Assembly: GCF_963583255.1 (NCBI RefSeq)
Contig: NC_084804.1
Location: 28,027,061-28,091,060, forward strand
DNA from: Pyrus communis
Lineage: Eukaryota; Streptophyta; Magnoliopsida; Rosales; Rosaceae
Reading direction: 5' to 3'
Length of the DNA: 64,000 bases
Positions 47,191-58,479 of the stretch are shown here, piece after piece (positions within the stretch are counted from its first letter, which is position 1; every line of letters starts with the position of its first letter). The notes below the pieces were generated by a model. That model saw only the letters and a program-made list of their open reading frames with translations, ran no database searches and had not been told where the DNA came from. The position numbers and the translations under genes are program-made.

Positions 47191-48890
47191 ATCCCACCAG
47201 GCATAACTAGTGAGGTATCCAATATCGTATGCTTCCTCGTGTTCTTCATGAAGTAACTTCTCGTGCTTAGCCTGAAGCGTCGACATTTCCAAGACACACT
47301 TGTTTGGAGGTTTACTGTAGGCTTGTTTTCTCTATGATCGACCTTTTGGCGAAGATACTTAACTTTTTGTTGAAGAGTCATCCACACTATTCCTAAACGT
47401 TCCGCTCTGAATCCAATGCACTCTCTAACTCCTCATTCGAAACAGTCAAAGCCCAGTCTGCTTCAGCTATGGCTTGACGTTCCAACCTCAACTTATCTTT
47501 CATGTGCAGAAGGTCTTCTTTATAACCCTTCTCCTTTATTCCTCTAACCTAGCGACATCAATATACTAGAGTTATCTTTGCTTTATGGGCGTTCTTTAAG
47601 GTATGTTGCTCGGGCTGTACCTTCTTGAGCTCTTTTAGTTGAGACAACATCCACTACTTGACTAACAACCTCACCTTGATTTCCAAACCACATGTTCATT
47701 TGACTTCCCGGATTCAGCCTATTTGTTGAAACAAGGGCAGCTCCATCCACACGTTAGCTTGATAAGCATAAAGTATAAGGAAAAACAACCTCAACAACAT
47801 ATGCAAGCAGAAAAAGGGAAATATAGAAAGGAAAGTCACCTCATAACGATTTCTATAATATCGCATCAAGACATCTTCAAGGGATGTACAAACTTATTTG
47901 AAGCCAATGGGGACGATTATAGCTCCGAGGAGAGCACGAGCGAAGTCAGTATTTCGAAATCCGCTAGCATCGATAGAAAGGGCAACATGGTTAATAAGGG
48001 CCAGATCATGAGAGGAGGACATTTCATTCCCTCGACCACGTTAGAACAATTGGTAGAGGGTCGTTGTTTAAGGAAACGCAACAACGTGTATCTGCGATGG
48101 AATAACCAAAGCAGGGGCTAATATGGAAGAAAGAATGGTAGTTTCGCTTAATGAAGAAGAAGAAGCCTGTAGAAGTATCGAAGAAGTAAATTCGGGCTTA
48201 AGCTAGAATGACAGAAGCATCATTAGTCCTAAGGGCGGAGAAGATGAAGCTGATGGCTTACTCACCAAAGATAATAGGGGCAAACACTAGATATTGGGGC
48301 AAGAGTAAAAAAGGTTTGCCTCTTTCTCCTAAAAAGGGTCACTTCCTCATCTCCAAGACTCTCAACGTGGCGTACTGATTAGCAGTAGAGGTTATGGACG
48401 AACAACCCATGGTTGTGAAGAAGATCTGATAGGTTGTTTCTGTTTTTTCGAATCAGAAGATAAAGCAACATGTGACCTAGAAGAATAGATCTTTTTGTGA
48501 GCAACTTGGGCCTCAACCCACTCTTGCTCTGGTATGGGGAATCTCAAGCAGTGGTATATGGCCAGATCTTTTCCACAATTGGTGAAACATTCAGGCCAGA
48601 AGAGCCATTTCCAATTGCAGGTATACAAACCTCTACCAAGTGTCTTTTTGTTTTGAAAGAATGACAAGTGCAATTGATTCGACAAATCGAACGTATTCAT
48701 TCTAAATTGACAATGGTAGAAAAGACAAATCGAGATATTAAAACTGAGGCAACAAGGAATCTTGCGAGGGTGAAACGCATGAAATACTTGAATGAAAGTT
48801 AACCAATAAGTAAATCTAAGGGCTACACCTACACCACTGAAGGGTTTAATTCTTTTAAGTTCTATGCTCAATGATACAGTCATTCATGAT
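47191..48890 (-). pseudogene. Gypsy-type (Transposase_28-like) gag remnant with coiled coil
   Basis: The minus strand of 47200-47640 encodes heptad-rich sequence ('NEELESALDSERLG', 'LQAKHEKLLHEEHEEAYD'), a coiled coil. 48392-48883 (163 codons) has 'TLGRGLYTCNWKWLFWPECF', which resembles the 'GLP.S...WK..FFFV' block of the putative gypsy-type (Transposase_28) domain that often precedes such coiled coils. The frame is broken between them. The plus frame at 47723-48121 lies on the opposite strand and is not supported. Family assignment is tentative. Confidence 0.35.
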
Positions 48891-48989
48891 GTAACCGTAG
48901 AAGAGGTCCTTGCATTTGGTAAAGATTCACTAAATTAACTGTGTAAGAATGGTATAAGTGCATGTATTTTATGGGACCATGATTTTTCA

Positions 48990-49440
48990 GGGATGGAGTA
49001 GGGCTAATCTAAATACAATTACCTCAAAAGTCCTGTCATAAACTCATCAGCTCCGGGCGGAGCTGTATCAGATGGAGTAACGGTACCATCATCACTCTAC
49101 TCTAGGGCATTAAGCAGAGTCCTAGCGACTATGCTTGGTGACCATCCTTGTTTGGCAAGACACGCCATTTGATCCTAATATATACCTAATCAGATCCTAT
49201 AAGTCTTTGAGTTCCTACAATCTAGGAATTGGCGTACGCTGCATGTAAGCATAACTTCTAATAAGATACAATATCTACTTCTAGATATCCTCTAGGATTC
49301 TTCTGGCTTAGAATTAGGATTCTACCTAAAACGATCTCTCTTCCCAGGGTATAAATACACCAATCTAGGGTTCATCTATATTAATGCAATCTAAACACTT
49401 TAATTCTCTTGTCTACTACTTGAGTCTAAAATCATTCACA
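48990..49440 (+). mobile_element. LTR fragment with TATA box
   Basis: A promoter-like 'gggtataaatacacc' (49348-49362) followed by 'aatctagggttcatctatatt' looks like the U3/R part of a plus-strand LTR. It is cut at 49440 by the next LTR. Confidence 0.4.
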
Positions 49441-51065
49441 TGAAGGAAATATTTGCAAAAAATAGTTCATTTGAGCAACATCTATGCATGCAATTAACAA
49501 CTAAAAGGCAGAACCATGCTTATATGCACTCAAAAACAAAACTTTAGCCATGAAATTCAAGGCCTAGTGAGTGTGTTGAACCAAGACTCAACTCAAGAAC
49601 AAAGTGAGTTGAAAAATATTATACCTTTGTTGATTCCTCTTTGCATAAGCAAAGGCTAATCACCCAAGAGATAGGGCCTTCATTCCTTACTTCTTAGCTC
49701 TATGGATTTCTTGGATGAGGATGGTAGAATGGATTCTCCAAGTTCCAAATATAGAGAACTTCTAAGTCTCCGCACCAAGGAGAGCATTGATGAAGAAATG
49801 AGTAACCTAGAGGAAGTAAGATTCCCAGCTAATTTCCTCTAAGTGGCCGGCCTCTTAGAAATAAAAAATGAGAGCTTGTGTTCTCTCCAATTTCCTTAAA
49901 GAAAACCCTAATGATGAAAATTTTATAAAGTCTTTTATATAGTCCCTTCAATTAAGTGACCAAAAAGAACCAAAACCCATTTCCTTCTCTATATGGCCCG
50001 CCTCCTTGTGCCTTTGGGCTGTTTGGGCCCTTTTGAGTTTTTAGTCACTAAGTTGTCATACAACTTATGTTAATGGGCTTAACATTCAAATCACATTGGG
50101 CCTTGAGGCCCAAAACTAACCCGAGGTCTATAACGAACTTATTCATCTGATTAATTAACATATTAATTAATCCTAGCCAAAATCAATTAAACCATTTAAT
50201 TATCCTTACTCATCTCCGTGGTTTCTTCAATCTCTACCGTACTTGGTGTACGGTCCATTAGGTTCCTTTTAGCGAGACAGTGGGATATTAGAACTGTTCA
50301 AATCGATTGTGAATTGAAACTTAGTTTCAATTCTCCCTTTAGTGATCATACACCTTAGGGCTTCCACAAACCATGAGGGACAACTAGCAGTATTTCATGG
50401 CTACCCATTCTAATTAGAAGAGGTGGAGAACCTATTCAGTTTATGATTATAATGCAATACGGTCTTTCTTTAATACAATACTCTTGACGACATTGTTTGG
50501 TTTGATAGTTTATTCATGTTTACTATCCAATGTTATTCTCTTACTTTTATGATTACTTTGATATAGTCAAAGATCAAGGACCTAACCACAAGACAACTAT
50601 GATGCCTTAGGTTAAAGAACTACTTTGCATTATCTCAACCATGAGTTCTCAAGTGACATAAGTATGATAACTCCTTGTTGATCTTGTTCAGTGGACTCAT
50701 TCTCTATTGAAAACCTACATGCTTGTCTTTGTGTCAGTCACACCAATGACTTGAGGCCAGTCACTCTCCCTACGAGAAGACATAGCACGTACTGATCTTA
50801 ACAGACTGTCAATGCCTAATTGGCAATCCTATAATCAAGAACGTTTAGAATATGTATAAGAAAGAGAATGGTCTCTTGAATCTAACTTCTTTAGATCACA
50901 TTCTCCCAATTACATATTCCTTGAACTTATTGTTTAAGCATATAACATTTATATGAGAGGCTTAAAACAATAATCTTTGCCCTTTATATTAAACTAGATT
51001 AATTTAACATGTGACATGTCCGTAAAGTATCATTATATGATTGGTTTTAAGGCACATTTCCAACA
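49441..51065 (-). mobile_element. 3' LTR of a minus-strand copia element (1.6 kb)
   Basis: On the minus strand it starts tgttggaaatgtgcct at 51065 and ends atatttccttca at 49441. Directly 5' of it is 'agtgcaagtgggagat', the polypurine tract typical of this copia group. It is the same family as the solo LTR at 43038-44906, with moderate divergence and a large deletion near the 'catattc' region. Confidence 0.75.
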
Positions 51066-51235
51066 ATCTCCCACTTGCACTAGAGCCAATTAGCCTGATC
51101 ATCAGTGATGATACCTCTTCTGAATTCATTTCAAAAAATGATTGAGTAGTAATCTCCCACTTGCACTAGAGCCAATTAGCCTGATCATCAGTGATGATAC
51201 CTCTTCTGAATTCATTTCAAAAAATGATTGAGTAG
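51066..51235 (-). repeat. Tandem duplication of ~83 bp spanning the polypurine tract
   Basis: 'atctcccacttgcactagag' through 'aaaaaatgattgagtagta' is present twice in tandem with no visible difference (about 51066-51148 and 51149-51231). It duplicates the PPT of the copia element. Confidence 0.85.
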
Positions 51236-52140
51236 TAAGCCTAGACAATGGATATCTATATGTTATCCATAGAACAACCTTGAGAATAAGGAGGTCACCA
51301 TTATACATGATTCTCAATTATGTGGTTCAGTCTGTCATTTGAGTTCGGATCTTGATGAAGCCTTAATTCCTTGGCTTGAGCTATCGCCCTATTAGTGTCT
51401 TAGTGTCGGCACACTAGAGACACTTTCTGTTGGAACCAAATGGAGAGTTCATAAATGAACTTTCCCATCCAAACAACATTGTTGTAAGCATCTATATGTC
51501 AATATATTTTGCATGATGGAACACACTAAAGTCATTACTTTTAACATTTCCACTCAAATATCTCTTTAGTCATAATAAAGAGATATCCAATTATCTCTTC
51601 ATTCAAAATGAAGAGACATCGAATGATGGATACGATATTAGATTCATAATCTAATACATTTGTGCTTCCATTGCATTGCTCTAATTCTTCCTCATTCTTG
51701 AGGAATCTATCCTTTAGTGTTTCCTAAATATTTAAGGACTCACTTGACAATTGCCATGGTTCTGATCCTGGGCTTGCACCGATATCGTCTTGTACAGATC
51801 TTGGTAAACTCATATCAACATTTTTCATACAATATGAAATACGTAAATCACCTTTCTGCGTATGCGTAAAGGATTCTATTTACGCATTATGCTTCTTTGG
51901 GAGTCAAAGGGTACATTCCCTTTTAGAAGAACAACTTCCTACATCTATCGTCTATCAATAGGGATTGAGATAATCCAGTTATATCTTGAAATCTGTCATT
52001 ATAGATTTCCATCCCATGTATATAGACTGTGTCTCCCATATACATTATATCATTATAGAATGCTTAAAGTCATAACTTTAACAAAGAAGAATTCCTTTCA
52101 TTTCCAAAATTAATATATCATATATATGTTCAAATTTAGG
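51236..52140 (-). pseudogene. RNase H/tail region of the minus-strand copia element
   Basis: On the minus strand the sequence next to the PPT follows the usual copia tail order (His-rich RNase H end, then 'FFEMNSEEVSSLMIRLIGS' before the PPT), but stops are frequent. The segment past 51700 is unreadable and AT-rich. Confidence 0.5.
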
Positions 52141-52309
52141 AATATGATTAACTCCCACTAATCTTTTGTAAACCTAGTAAACAAAAGATTCATTTACATC
52201 TTTATGAGAAATCAAACGATTTGATCTTTCTCTCGTAAGATTTGATGTGTATAACACAATTGAAATAAGTTTCAAGAGAGAGAGTGGGAGTTTAGGGACC
52301 ATGACTATT

Positions 52310-54080
52310 GTAGTCAATGGAGAAGTCAAATGAAGAAGGCGAAATAACTCCAAGGGAACAAACTTTCTTTATGAAATGATGGACATTGGAAGGGGTATTT
52401 GCAAGAAATGTCTTGCAAGTGTCAAGAACACACCTTTCGAATGTGTTGTAAATTGTTCTTGAATAAGTTCAAAATAGTTGTTTCTTCTACTTGAATGCTT
52501 GATTCTGTATTAGTAACTATGTTTTACAATCATTGTAAAAGTGTGAATAATAAGAAGTAGAAGATTAATGAGAGAAGAGAAAGTACTTCACATTTGGAAC
52601 GTGAATAAAATATAGATCTCTGCGAAAGCAGATAATACTTACTTCCTCATATGAACTACCAAAGAAATTGGAAAAACAAAGATTGTCTTTACATTCCAAT
52701 TTGAATAAGGAACTTAATTCCGTCACTATAAGAGATGGATGAATGTTTTGTTTAGTAAAACATTGTTCTTTATTAATGTATGATTGGATTATTGTAATCT
52801 AATTGATTGTCTCTATAGTAGAAATGATGTGGTAGTGTTAACTGTTTAGAATATAACGATGCTTACAACCCAAAAGGTTGCAAGGTAGTGACTAATCTCA
52901 GTGAGTTATGACACCTCTAAAACATAAATTACAAGTTGGTCATAGATGGATGCTTTGGATCGTTAGCTCCGGCCAATGCCTTCTTGTTAAAATTGTATAA
53001 AGGCGAAATGTTCAAATCTTTATTCTTTTGATAAGAAGAAAGAATCACAAAGTTGTTGAGGTTAATTCACTTAGATGTTAGTGGCACTTGTCCACAACAT
53101 AATACTACTCATGTTGTATGACATTCACCGAAGATCACTCTCGGTTGGACTATCGTTTATTTTGAATAAACATAAGTCCAAATACTTTGCAAAAGGTTTC
53201 AAAGATTTCAAGAATGTAAGTTGATGAGTAAGACATCTAAAGTATTTACCTCCTTAGATTTGATCCAAGATAAAATAACACTTTAGAAATGTTTCCTTGA
53301 AAGATATCAAGGAAAGTAGCATCATAAGATAATGGATTTCTCCATTGGGAGAAGAACAAACTCGAATAAGATTTAGTTCGTTGGAAGTTATCAATTACCC
53401 ATATATAGGACATATACATCTAAGACAATATGATTGTCAATTAGAAGATCTTCCAAATTTTGATGACTCCATAGGATGTAGTTGGAAAGAAAGACAAGTC
53501 TTAAGCATGTTAAGATTTGGGGTTGTGTGCTAATAAGCAATATTTGTTTGAGAACAATCTTGTGGGATATCCTTAAATTAACCTTTGGACAACACTTCTA
53601 TAAACCAACTAACAAATGTTATTTGTTGGGTTGTTCATTGAAATCTTACAATAAGATTTGCATAAGATAGAGCAAATGAACGAGGCATAGAACTCAAAGA
53701 ATGGGTTCTTTGAGAGACAAGATGATAATCAACAAATATAACAACCTAGTTCGTACACCACTAGCTCCAAGGTAGTCGAGAATGATCCATAAACCGTCTC
53801 AGTTGAATGGTTTGAACTTTATGACTGTGTCATAGAGTTACACCTCTTAATTTGAAAGAAATAAGAATGAAAATCCTTATGACTACATTGAGTGTATCTA
53901 AAGGAAATGGTATAGGACCATTTGACCCAAAATAGTGAAACCTTCATAGCTAATTGGTAGGTTAAGGTGACTACAATCAACGAGATTGGTTGACTTGGAA
54001 GAAACCATCTTTGATGTAGTCTTGGTTTTTATTAATTCAAAGATTACTAGTTACGACTAAACAGTGATTATTTTGGACAT
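52310..54080 (+). pseudogene. Plus-strand copia remnant: integrase to RT start
   Basis: The plus-strand frames read 'LIHLDVSGTCPQHNT' (53060-53105), the integrase 'L.HSDVCGPM' block, then 'GWTIVYFE' after it. 53345-53670 contains 'SLKHVKIWGCV' and 'LTFGQHFYKPTNKCYLLGCS', the integrase C-terminal 'LKVWGC...FYKP...V' region. 53750-54060 resembles the linker and start of RT with many stops. The orientation is opposite to the LTR and tail at 49441-52140, so this is a different element or an inverted piece. Confidence 0.65.
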
Positions 54081-54797
54081 AATATGGGTTTCCGAAACCA
54101 TTATCACGATAGTCTTGATAATATATGTCTAAAACTTAGAATCACAAGACGTGTAAGTTGTAGAGATCCATCCATCATGAATCTTAGCAAGTTAATGGGA
54201 GCCATAAGCGAGGATACAAGTAATTCCTCCAACGTAAAGTCACTACCTTTCCGAGAGACTTCTGCCTTGCATCCTTTAGTTGGAAGAAGAGCGGAATCGG
54301 CCATCGTCTCGAAAATTAAAACAAGAACTTGGGATATGAGGGGGCTTTGGGGAAGAAGAAAACGGGGGGAAATTTAGGGTTGTGGGAAAACCAATGTGAG
54401 AAAACATGAAAGTGAAACAGTTCTTTTAAAGAACCCGTGGGACTTTGCATGACGAAGCTTTGGTCACACAAACTTCATGGCACTACCTTACGCAACGAAA
54501 TCTTCGTCGCGTAAAGTACACAGAAATACAATGACTTCAATGCCCACTAACCTTTTCGGAGTCCCTTTATGTGACTAGACCTGCATTGTGCAAAGTTTAC
54601 ACGGGAAATTCTTCGCCAAGCGCTTCTTTGGCGCCAAAAAAATTCATACCCACATTTTCTTGTGGGACTTTGGGTGGCGAAGGATTTGATCGCCGAGCAA
54701 CACGTTTATGTGCAACGGATTCCTTATTTCATGCCACAAACACACTTTCAGCGATGAAATTTTCATCGTCGCACAAGCTGTTTTTCTACTAGAGTAT
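54080..54797 (-). mobile_element. Truncated CACTA (En/Spm) end
   Basis: The right end, complement ctctagtagaaaaacagc, resembles a CACTA terminus (CACTA.(A/T)AGAAAAAC) with two changed bases. Subterminal words around 'cttcgtcgcgtaa', 'tttcatcgtcgcac' and 'cttcgccaagcgc' fit the short repeats of these elements. A short minus frame at 54104-54304 begins MADSALLPTK and may be its first exon or a captured one. Confidence 0.5.
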
Positions 54798-55227
54798 ACA
54801 TTGATAGTACCAATCACACATCGAGCAAATAAGGGACTTTATATGTGTATATAAGTAGTTGAGTTACTCCACATATTGTCAATTGGTTTTATTGGCGAAC
54901 CCCAACTTTTTTCACGGTATAATAATAAGTTGTCCCACGTGTTAAACCCAAGAGTCACACATGCTCCGCATTACTGGATTCTGTTGTCCACATGTTTGAC
55001 TTGAAAATTCGCCACATGTGAGAAGACATGTTCAGAGTATGAATCCCACATTGAAGAAACAAAAGACCTTGCATGTGCTTATAAGTAATTGAATTACTCT
55101 CCATATACCAATTAGTTTTATAATTGAACCCCAAATTTTCTTATATATATATATATGCAATCCACCCATTCATCAGTAGAATCCAATTGTTATAATAAAA
55201 AATTAAGAACATATTTTATCTAATTTT
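54798..55227. other. No gene recognised
   Basis: Contains a near-duplicate pair: 'gtgtatataagtagttgagttactc' type sequence at 54845-54870 and 'gtgcttataagtaattgaattactc' at 55075-55100, with flanks (gggactttat/aagaccttgc). Probably two copies of an old repeat. Confidence 0.45.
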
Positions 55228-55526
55228 TGGCGCCCGTCTGTACTTAATAAAAAACCATATTTTTTTTTGGAAGCCTTCCAAAAGTTTGGGGCTCTTTCCT
55301 TGATTTCTTCTCTGTATGATAACCTAGTATCCCCATTTTACCTGGCTGGGATTACCATGATATTTTATTCAACATCATTGCCATCGCCAATCCCAACAGG
55401 ATTCTTTTGTTTTGCCTTAATTCTTTTTAGACAATTTTCACCTAGCAAATTATATCTACTAGCTAATCAAATCTCTAGACATATATAAAATTACAGGCAA
55501 CTCTTTGGCTTATTACCGTTGTAGAC
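55228..55526 (+). promoter_or_regulatory. Promoter region of the organ-specific pseudogene
   Basis: A TATA-like 'atatataaaatt' lies about 40-50 bp before the ATG at 55527. The part 55228-55400 is matched by 61808-61995 ('ccatgatattttattca', 'catc.ccaatccca'), showing that it was duplicated together with, or from, a relative. Confidence 0.5.
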
Positions 55527-56766
55527 ATGAAGTCCCTTCTCGTAGCTCTCTTCTCTTTGTTTTTGGTAAGCATCTGCATTCTCATTCCTCTTATTGCTTA
55601 ATCTGTCGCCAATTTTTCAGTCCAAGAACAGAGCAAAAATACTATGTATTTGCATGAAAGTGATCTCCGTAGACAGATTGATATATTACACTTTTCAATA
55701 TCAATTCAAACTCTTTAGGAGTGAAACGTATTTGAATATGTGGTTCAAACTCTTTATAAGGGAATTTGTGTTTCAATATGCGGTCTAAATTTAGATTGAC
55801 AACATAATACTATTTGCACTACGGTGGAAGCATAAGAGAATCTACTATCTTAAATACCGATGGAGAAGATTCAAATTTGGAACCTCTTTTCAACATTGGA
55901 AAGAGAACCACCACTTCAAGAGCTAAGGTTAAGCATAAGACAATCTTTTGATTTTTATTCTCTGATACAACAATCGATAAGAGTGAATTTATGGTAAGCC
56001 ACAAAATATGTCAGTCATAACCAGATATCGAAGTTAAACACAAATGTTAAATAGTCTTGCCCATCTAATTGGTGCATGTGACAATCTTTAAAATGCCTTC
56101 AAAATTACTATAATGCTTTAGTTTTTTTCTGTATTGTGGAGCAGTTTGCTACAACTATAAAATCAAGAGGAGGTGCCGGCTTTGACTGGCAAACTAAGGA
56201 AGACCCCCATGTTGACGTTTCTGATTCAACTCCAAGAGCTTTACGACGGGGGGTGCAGGAATTGAGTCAATTGACTGGCAAGATATCATGAAAGATGAAC
56301 GTATGGGAAATTTGTTTGTTGAGGTTTTTGATTCAAAACCAAAAACTACAGGATCAATAAGAGGTCAAGAAATTGAATCAGTTGATTGGAAAAATATCAT
56401 GAAAGAGCAACCTAGGTGGGACCTAGTTGTTAAGGTTTCCGATTCAGCACCAAAAACTATAGGAAGAATAGATTCAATTGAATGGAAAAATATGATGAAA
56501 CAGGAACCCACGGAGGACCTCCTTGTTGATGTCTCTATTTCAACGCGGGAAGAGAAAGCCTACTGCCGTGAAAATGTGAAGAAACCTTTTGATGAGTTAG
56601 GCGCTATATCTCAGCTTACGCCCGCGAAGATGAAAGCAAAGTAGAATACAATGCCAAAGACATTGAGCCACAACCTAAGTCTGATCAAGCTTACACTCGC
56701 AAGAAGCCATTTAGAGCAAAACAAGCCAAGCAAATATTTCCATCTACGATTACTACGAGAAAATGA
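55527..56766 (+). pseudogene. Organ-specific protein (DUF2775) with repeats, two frame breaks
   Basis: Exon 1 (55527-55565) encodes MKSLLVALFSLFL, a signal peptide, ending at a gtaagc donor. A 579-bp intron ends in gcag before 56145. Exon 2 encodes about four copies of a ~28-residue unit built on 'DW..(I)MK(D/E)(E/Q)....L.V.V.DS.P', as in multi-repeat organ-specific S2-like proteins. After about 36 codons the frame breaks near a G6 run (56248-56259; one base missing) and reaches a stop at 56289. The repeats continue in a second frame (to a stop at 56642-56644). Near 56603-56612 a further shift leads to a third frame whose C-terminal part ('EYNAKDIEPQPKSDQAYTRK') ends at 56764-56766. The family role is unknown. 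The two shifts suggest a pseudogene; sequencing errors remain possible because the repeat units are otherwise well kept. Confidence 0.75.
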
Positions 56767-57097
56767 AGGAAATTTAAAGAGTTAATATTACCTCCTCCGT
56801 TGTACACCTAAAACTATAAATAAAGTTGTAATAAACCTTCCATGTATTAAGAGAGATACAGCTCTTAGCTCGGAGAGAATTAATTCTATGTTTTATGAGT
56901 ACTGTAATATACACAAGTGGTTTTGGTGTTTACAAGTCAAGCTAGGTCAAAAAGAAAAAAAGGAGAAAAAACAACCACCAAACTCGTAATCAGACCAAGA
57001 AAAACTCATAATACTTCAAATGAAAATAATACATGACAAGAAATTGAACATTTGGCCAAATGTTATATGTATATTTTAAGCTATTCTTTATCAAGAT
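56767..57097. other. 3' flank of the organ-specific pseudogene
   Basis: 'actataaataaagttgtaataaa' (56808-56831) offers two overlapping AATAAA-type polyadenylation signals. No other feature. Confidence 0.45.
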
Positions 57098-58254
57098 TCT
57101 AAAATACGTTAAGCGCTAATCGGGCAGCGGTCATGGTAAGCACTAGACGGAACTTAGGCAGGGGTTTAAGTGGACTAGGCAGTTATAAGTAAATTTATTA
57201 TATACTTTTATTATATAAATAAGTTAAACTCAAAAAGAAAAAGAAATAAAAAAACATTACCAAAAACTAAAATAAATAGTTTACCAAAAATAAATAAAAT
57301 AAATAAATAAAATTGTCAAGTTGAACTTGGTTTATTAAGAACTTGTTGGATGGCTGGACGCGAGGATAGAATAAATTGTCAAGGTTGTCTTGGTTTTATC
57401 ATTAAAAAAATATAAATTATCAAGTTGGTCTTGGTTTTATCAATCATTTCAATATTTTACTTATTTTTCTACTCTCAAACCATGCGTTGGCCTTTGTTTC
57501 AGAAAAAGGATTATATTCGGATCCACTTTGTGAGAATCTTAAGGATCCCTATATCCTAGTCGTTCATTGTACGTTGTGCGGTCAGTTTTTGTCAGATACT
57601 ATTTGTATTTAATTTTAAATAAAAAAAAATCAAATGATTTCTGACGTATGATACGCAATAAATGGCTAAAATGTGGAGATCCTGAAATCAAATGATTTTT
57701 GATCGCATGATACACGATAAATGGCTAAGATGTGAGGATCTCCAAGATTCCCACAAAGTGGATCCAGATGGGATCCAATTCCTTTGTTTCATCAATCCCT
57801 ATATATTTTATTCATTTTTTTCTTTCTCCGTGCCATCTTTTCCTCTCCTATTAAAACTCCCTCTTTTACCAATCTCTCACTCTACCATTTCAATTTGTTT
57901 TCTCATAATACCAGTCGTTGTCTTCCTTCTCTTAATTCCCACCCCTCCTACAACATATCGACAAAGTTGCATGCTTCTCTCTTTGCTTCGCAATCCACCA
58001 TTCTCATTGCTTCACTACCTCACCATTCTCTCCCACCCTTCTTTTTCCCATCAGATCGGTAACAAGCAAAGCCGAGAGATATGTTGGCGACCAAAAACAA
58101 CATCGAGATTGCAAAAAAAATCACTGCTTGAATCACTGCTTAGAATGCCTTGAGAGCACCTAGACCGGCGCCTAACTCCTACCCTATTTTGTTGGACGAT
58201 TTGGCCTAAATCGTGGTGGTTCTCTGTCGCCCAGCGCCTAAGTCAATTTTTAGA
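57098..58254. mobile_element. CTAGGCG-family TIR element, copy 2 (1157 bp)
   Basis: The left end 'tctaaaatacgttaagcgct' and the complement of the right end, 'tctaaaaattgacttaggcg', form imperfect inverted repeats, extended by 'gggcag.gg/gggcgacag'. The inside carries a nested MITE (57502-57780) and C/T-rich DNA (57790-58060) with no transposase. The ends are shared with 39257-39479. Confidence 0.5.
57491..57791. mobile_element. Mutator-like MITE with 11-bp target duplication
   Basis: cctttgtttca occurs at 57491-57501 and 57781-57791. Between them lies a 279-bp foldback element: left 'ggatccactttgtgagaatctt', right complement 'ggatccactttgtgggaatctt' (each quoted here as the matching core). 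A duplication of 9-11 bp is characteristic of Mutator-type elements. Confidence 0.75.
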
Positions 58255-58479
58255 GTACTACTTTTTATATGTATAAGATACATAATGTTGGGAAAATACA
58301 AGAAAATTGTAATATTCTTCTAAGAAGCACGTAGACAATTAGGTTGAGGCATGGGTATTTCACTCTCTTTAAGGAGATTCAAGTCTAGTGCGGTTTGACA
58401 AAAGTTCATGAACAGTTCCAGAAGTATATATCTTGACTTGTCCAATTCAGGATACAACGGCCCAATTGAATTGTTTTTT

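Noticed and set aside
47723..48121. Plus-strand 132-codon frame
   Set aside because: Opposite strand to a coiled-coil/gag-like remnant, with no domain of its own.
57692..58153. Plus-strand frame of 153 codons with hydrophobic stretches
   Set aside because: Starts inside a MITE, crosses its boundary and runs through C/T-rich DNA within a TIR element; Ser/Pro/Phe/Leu content comes from base composition.
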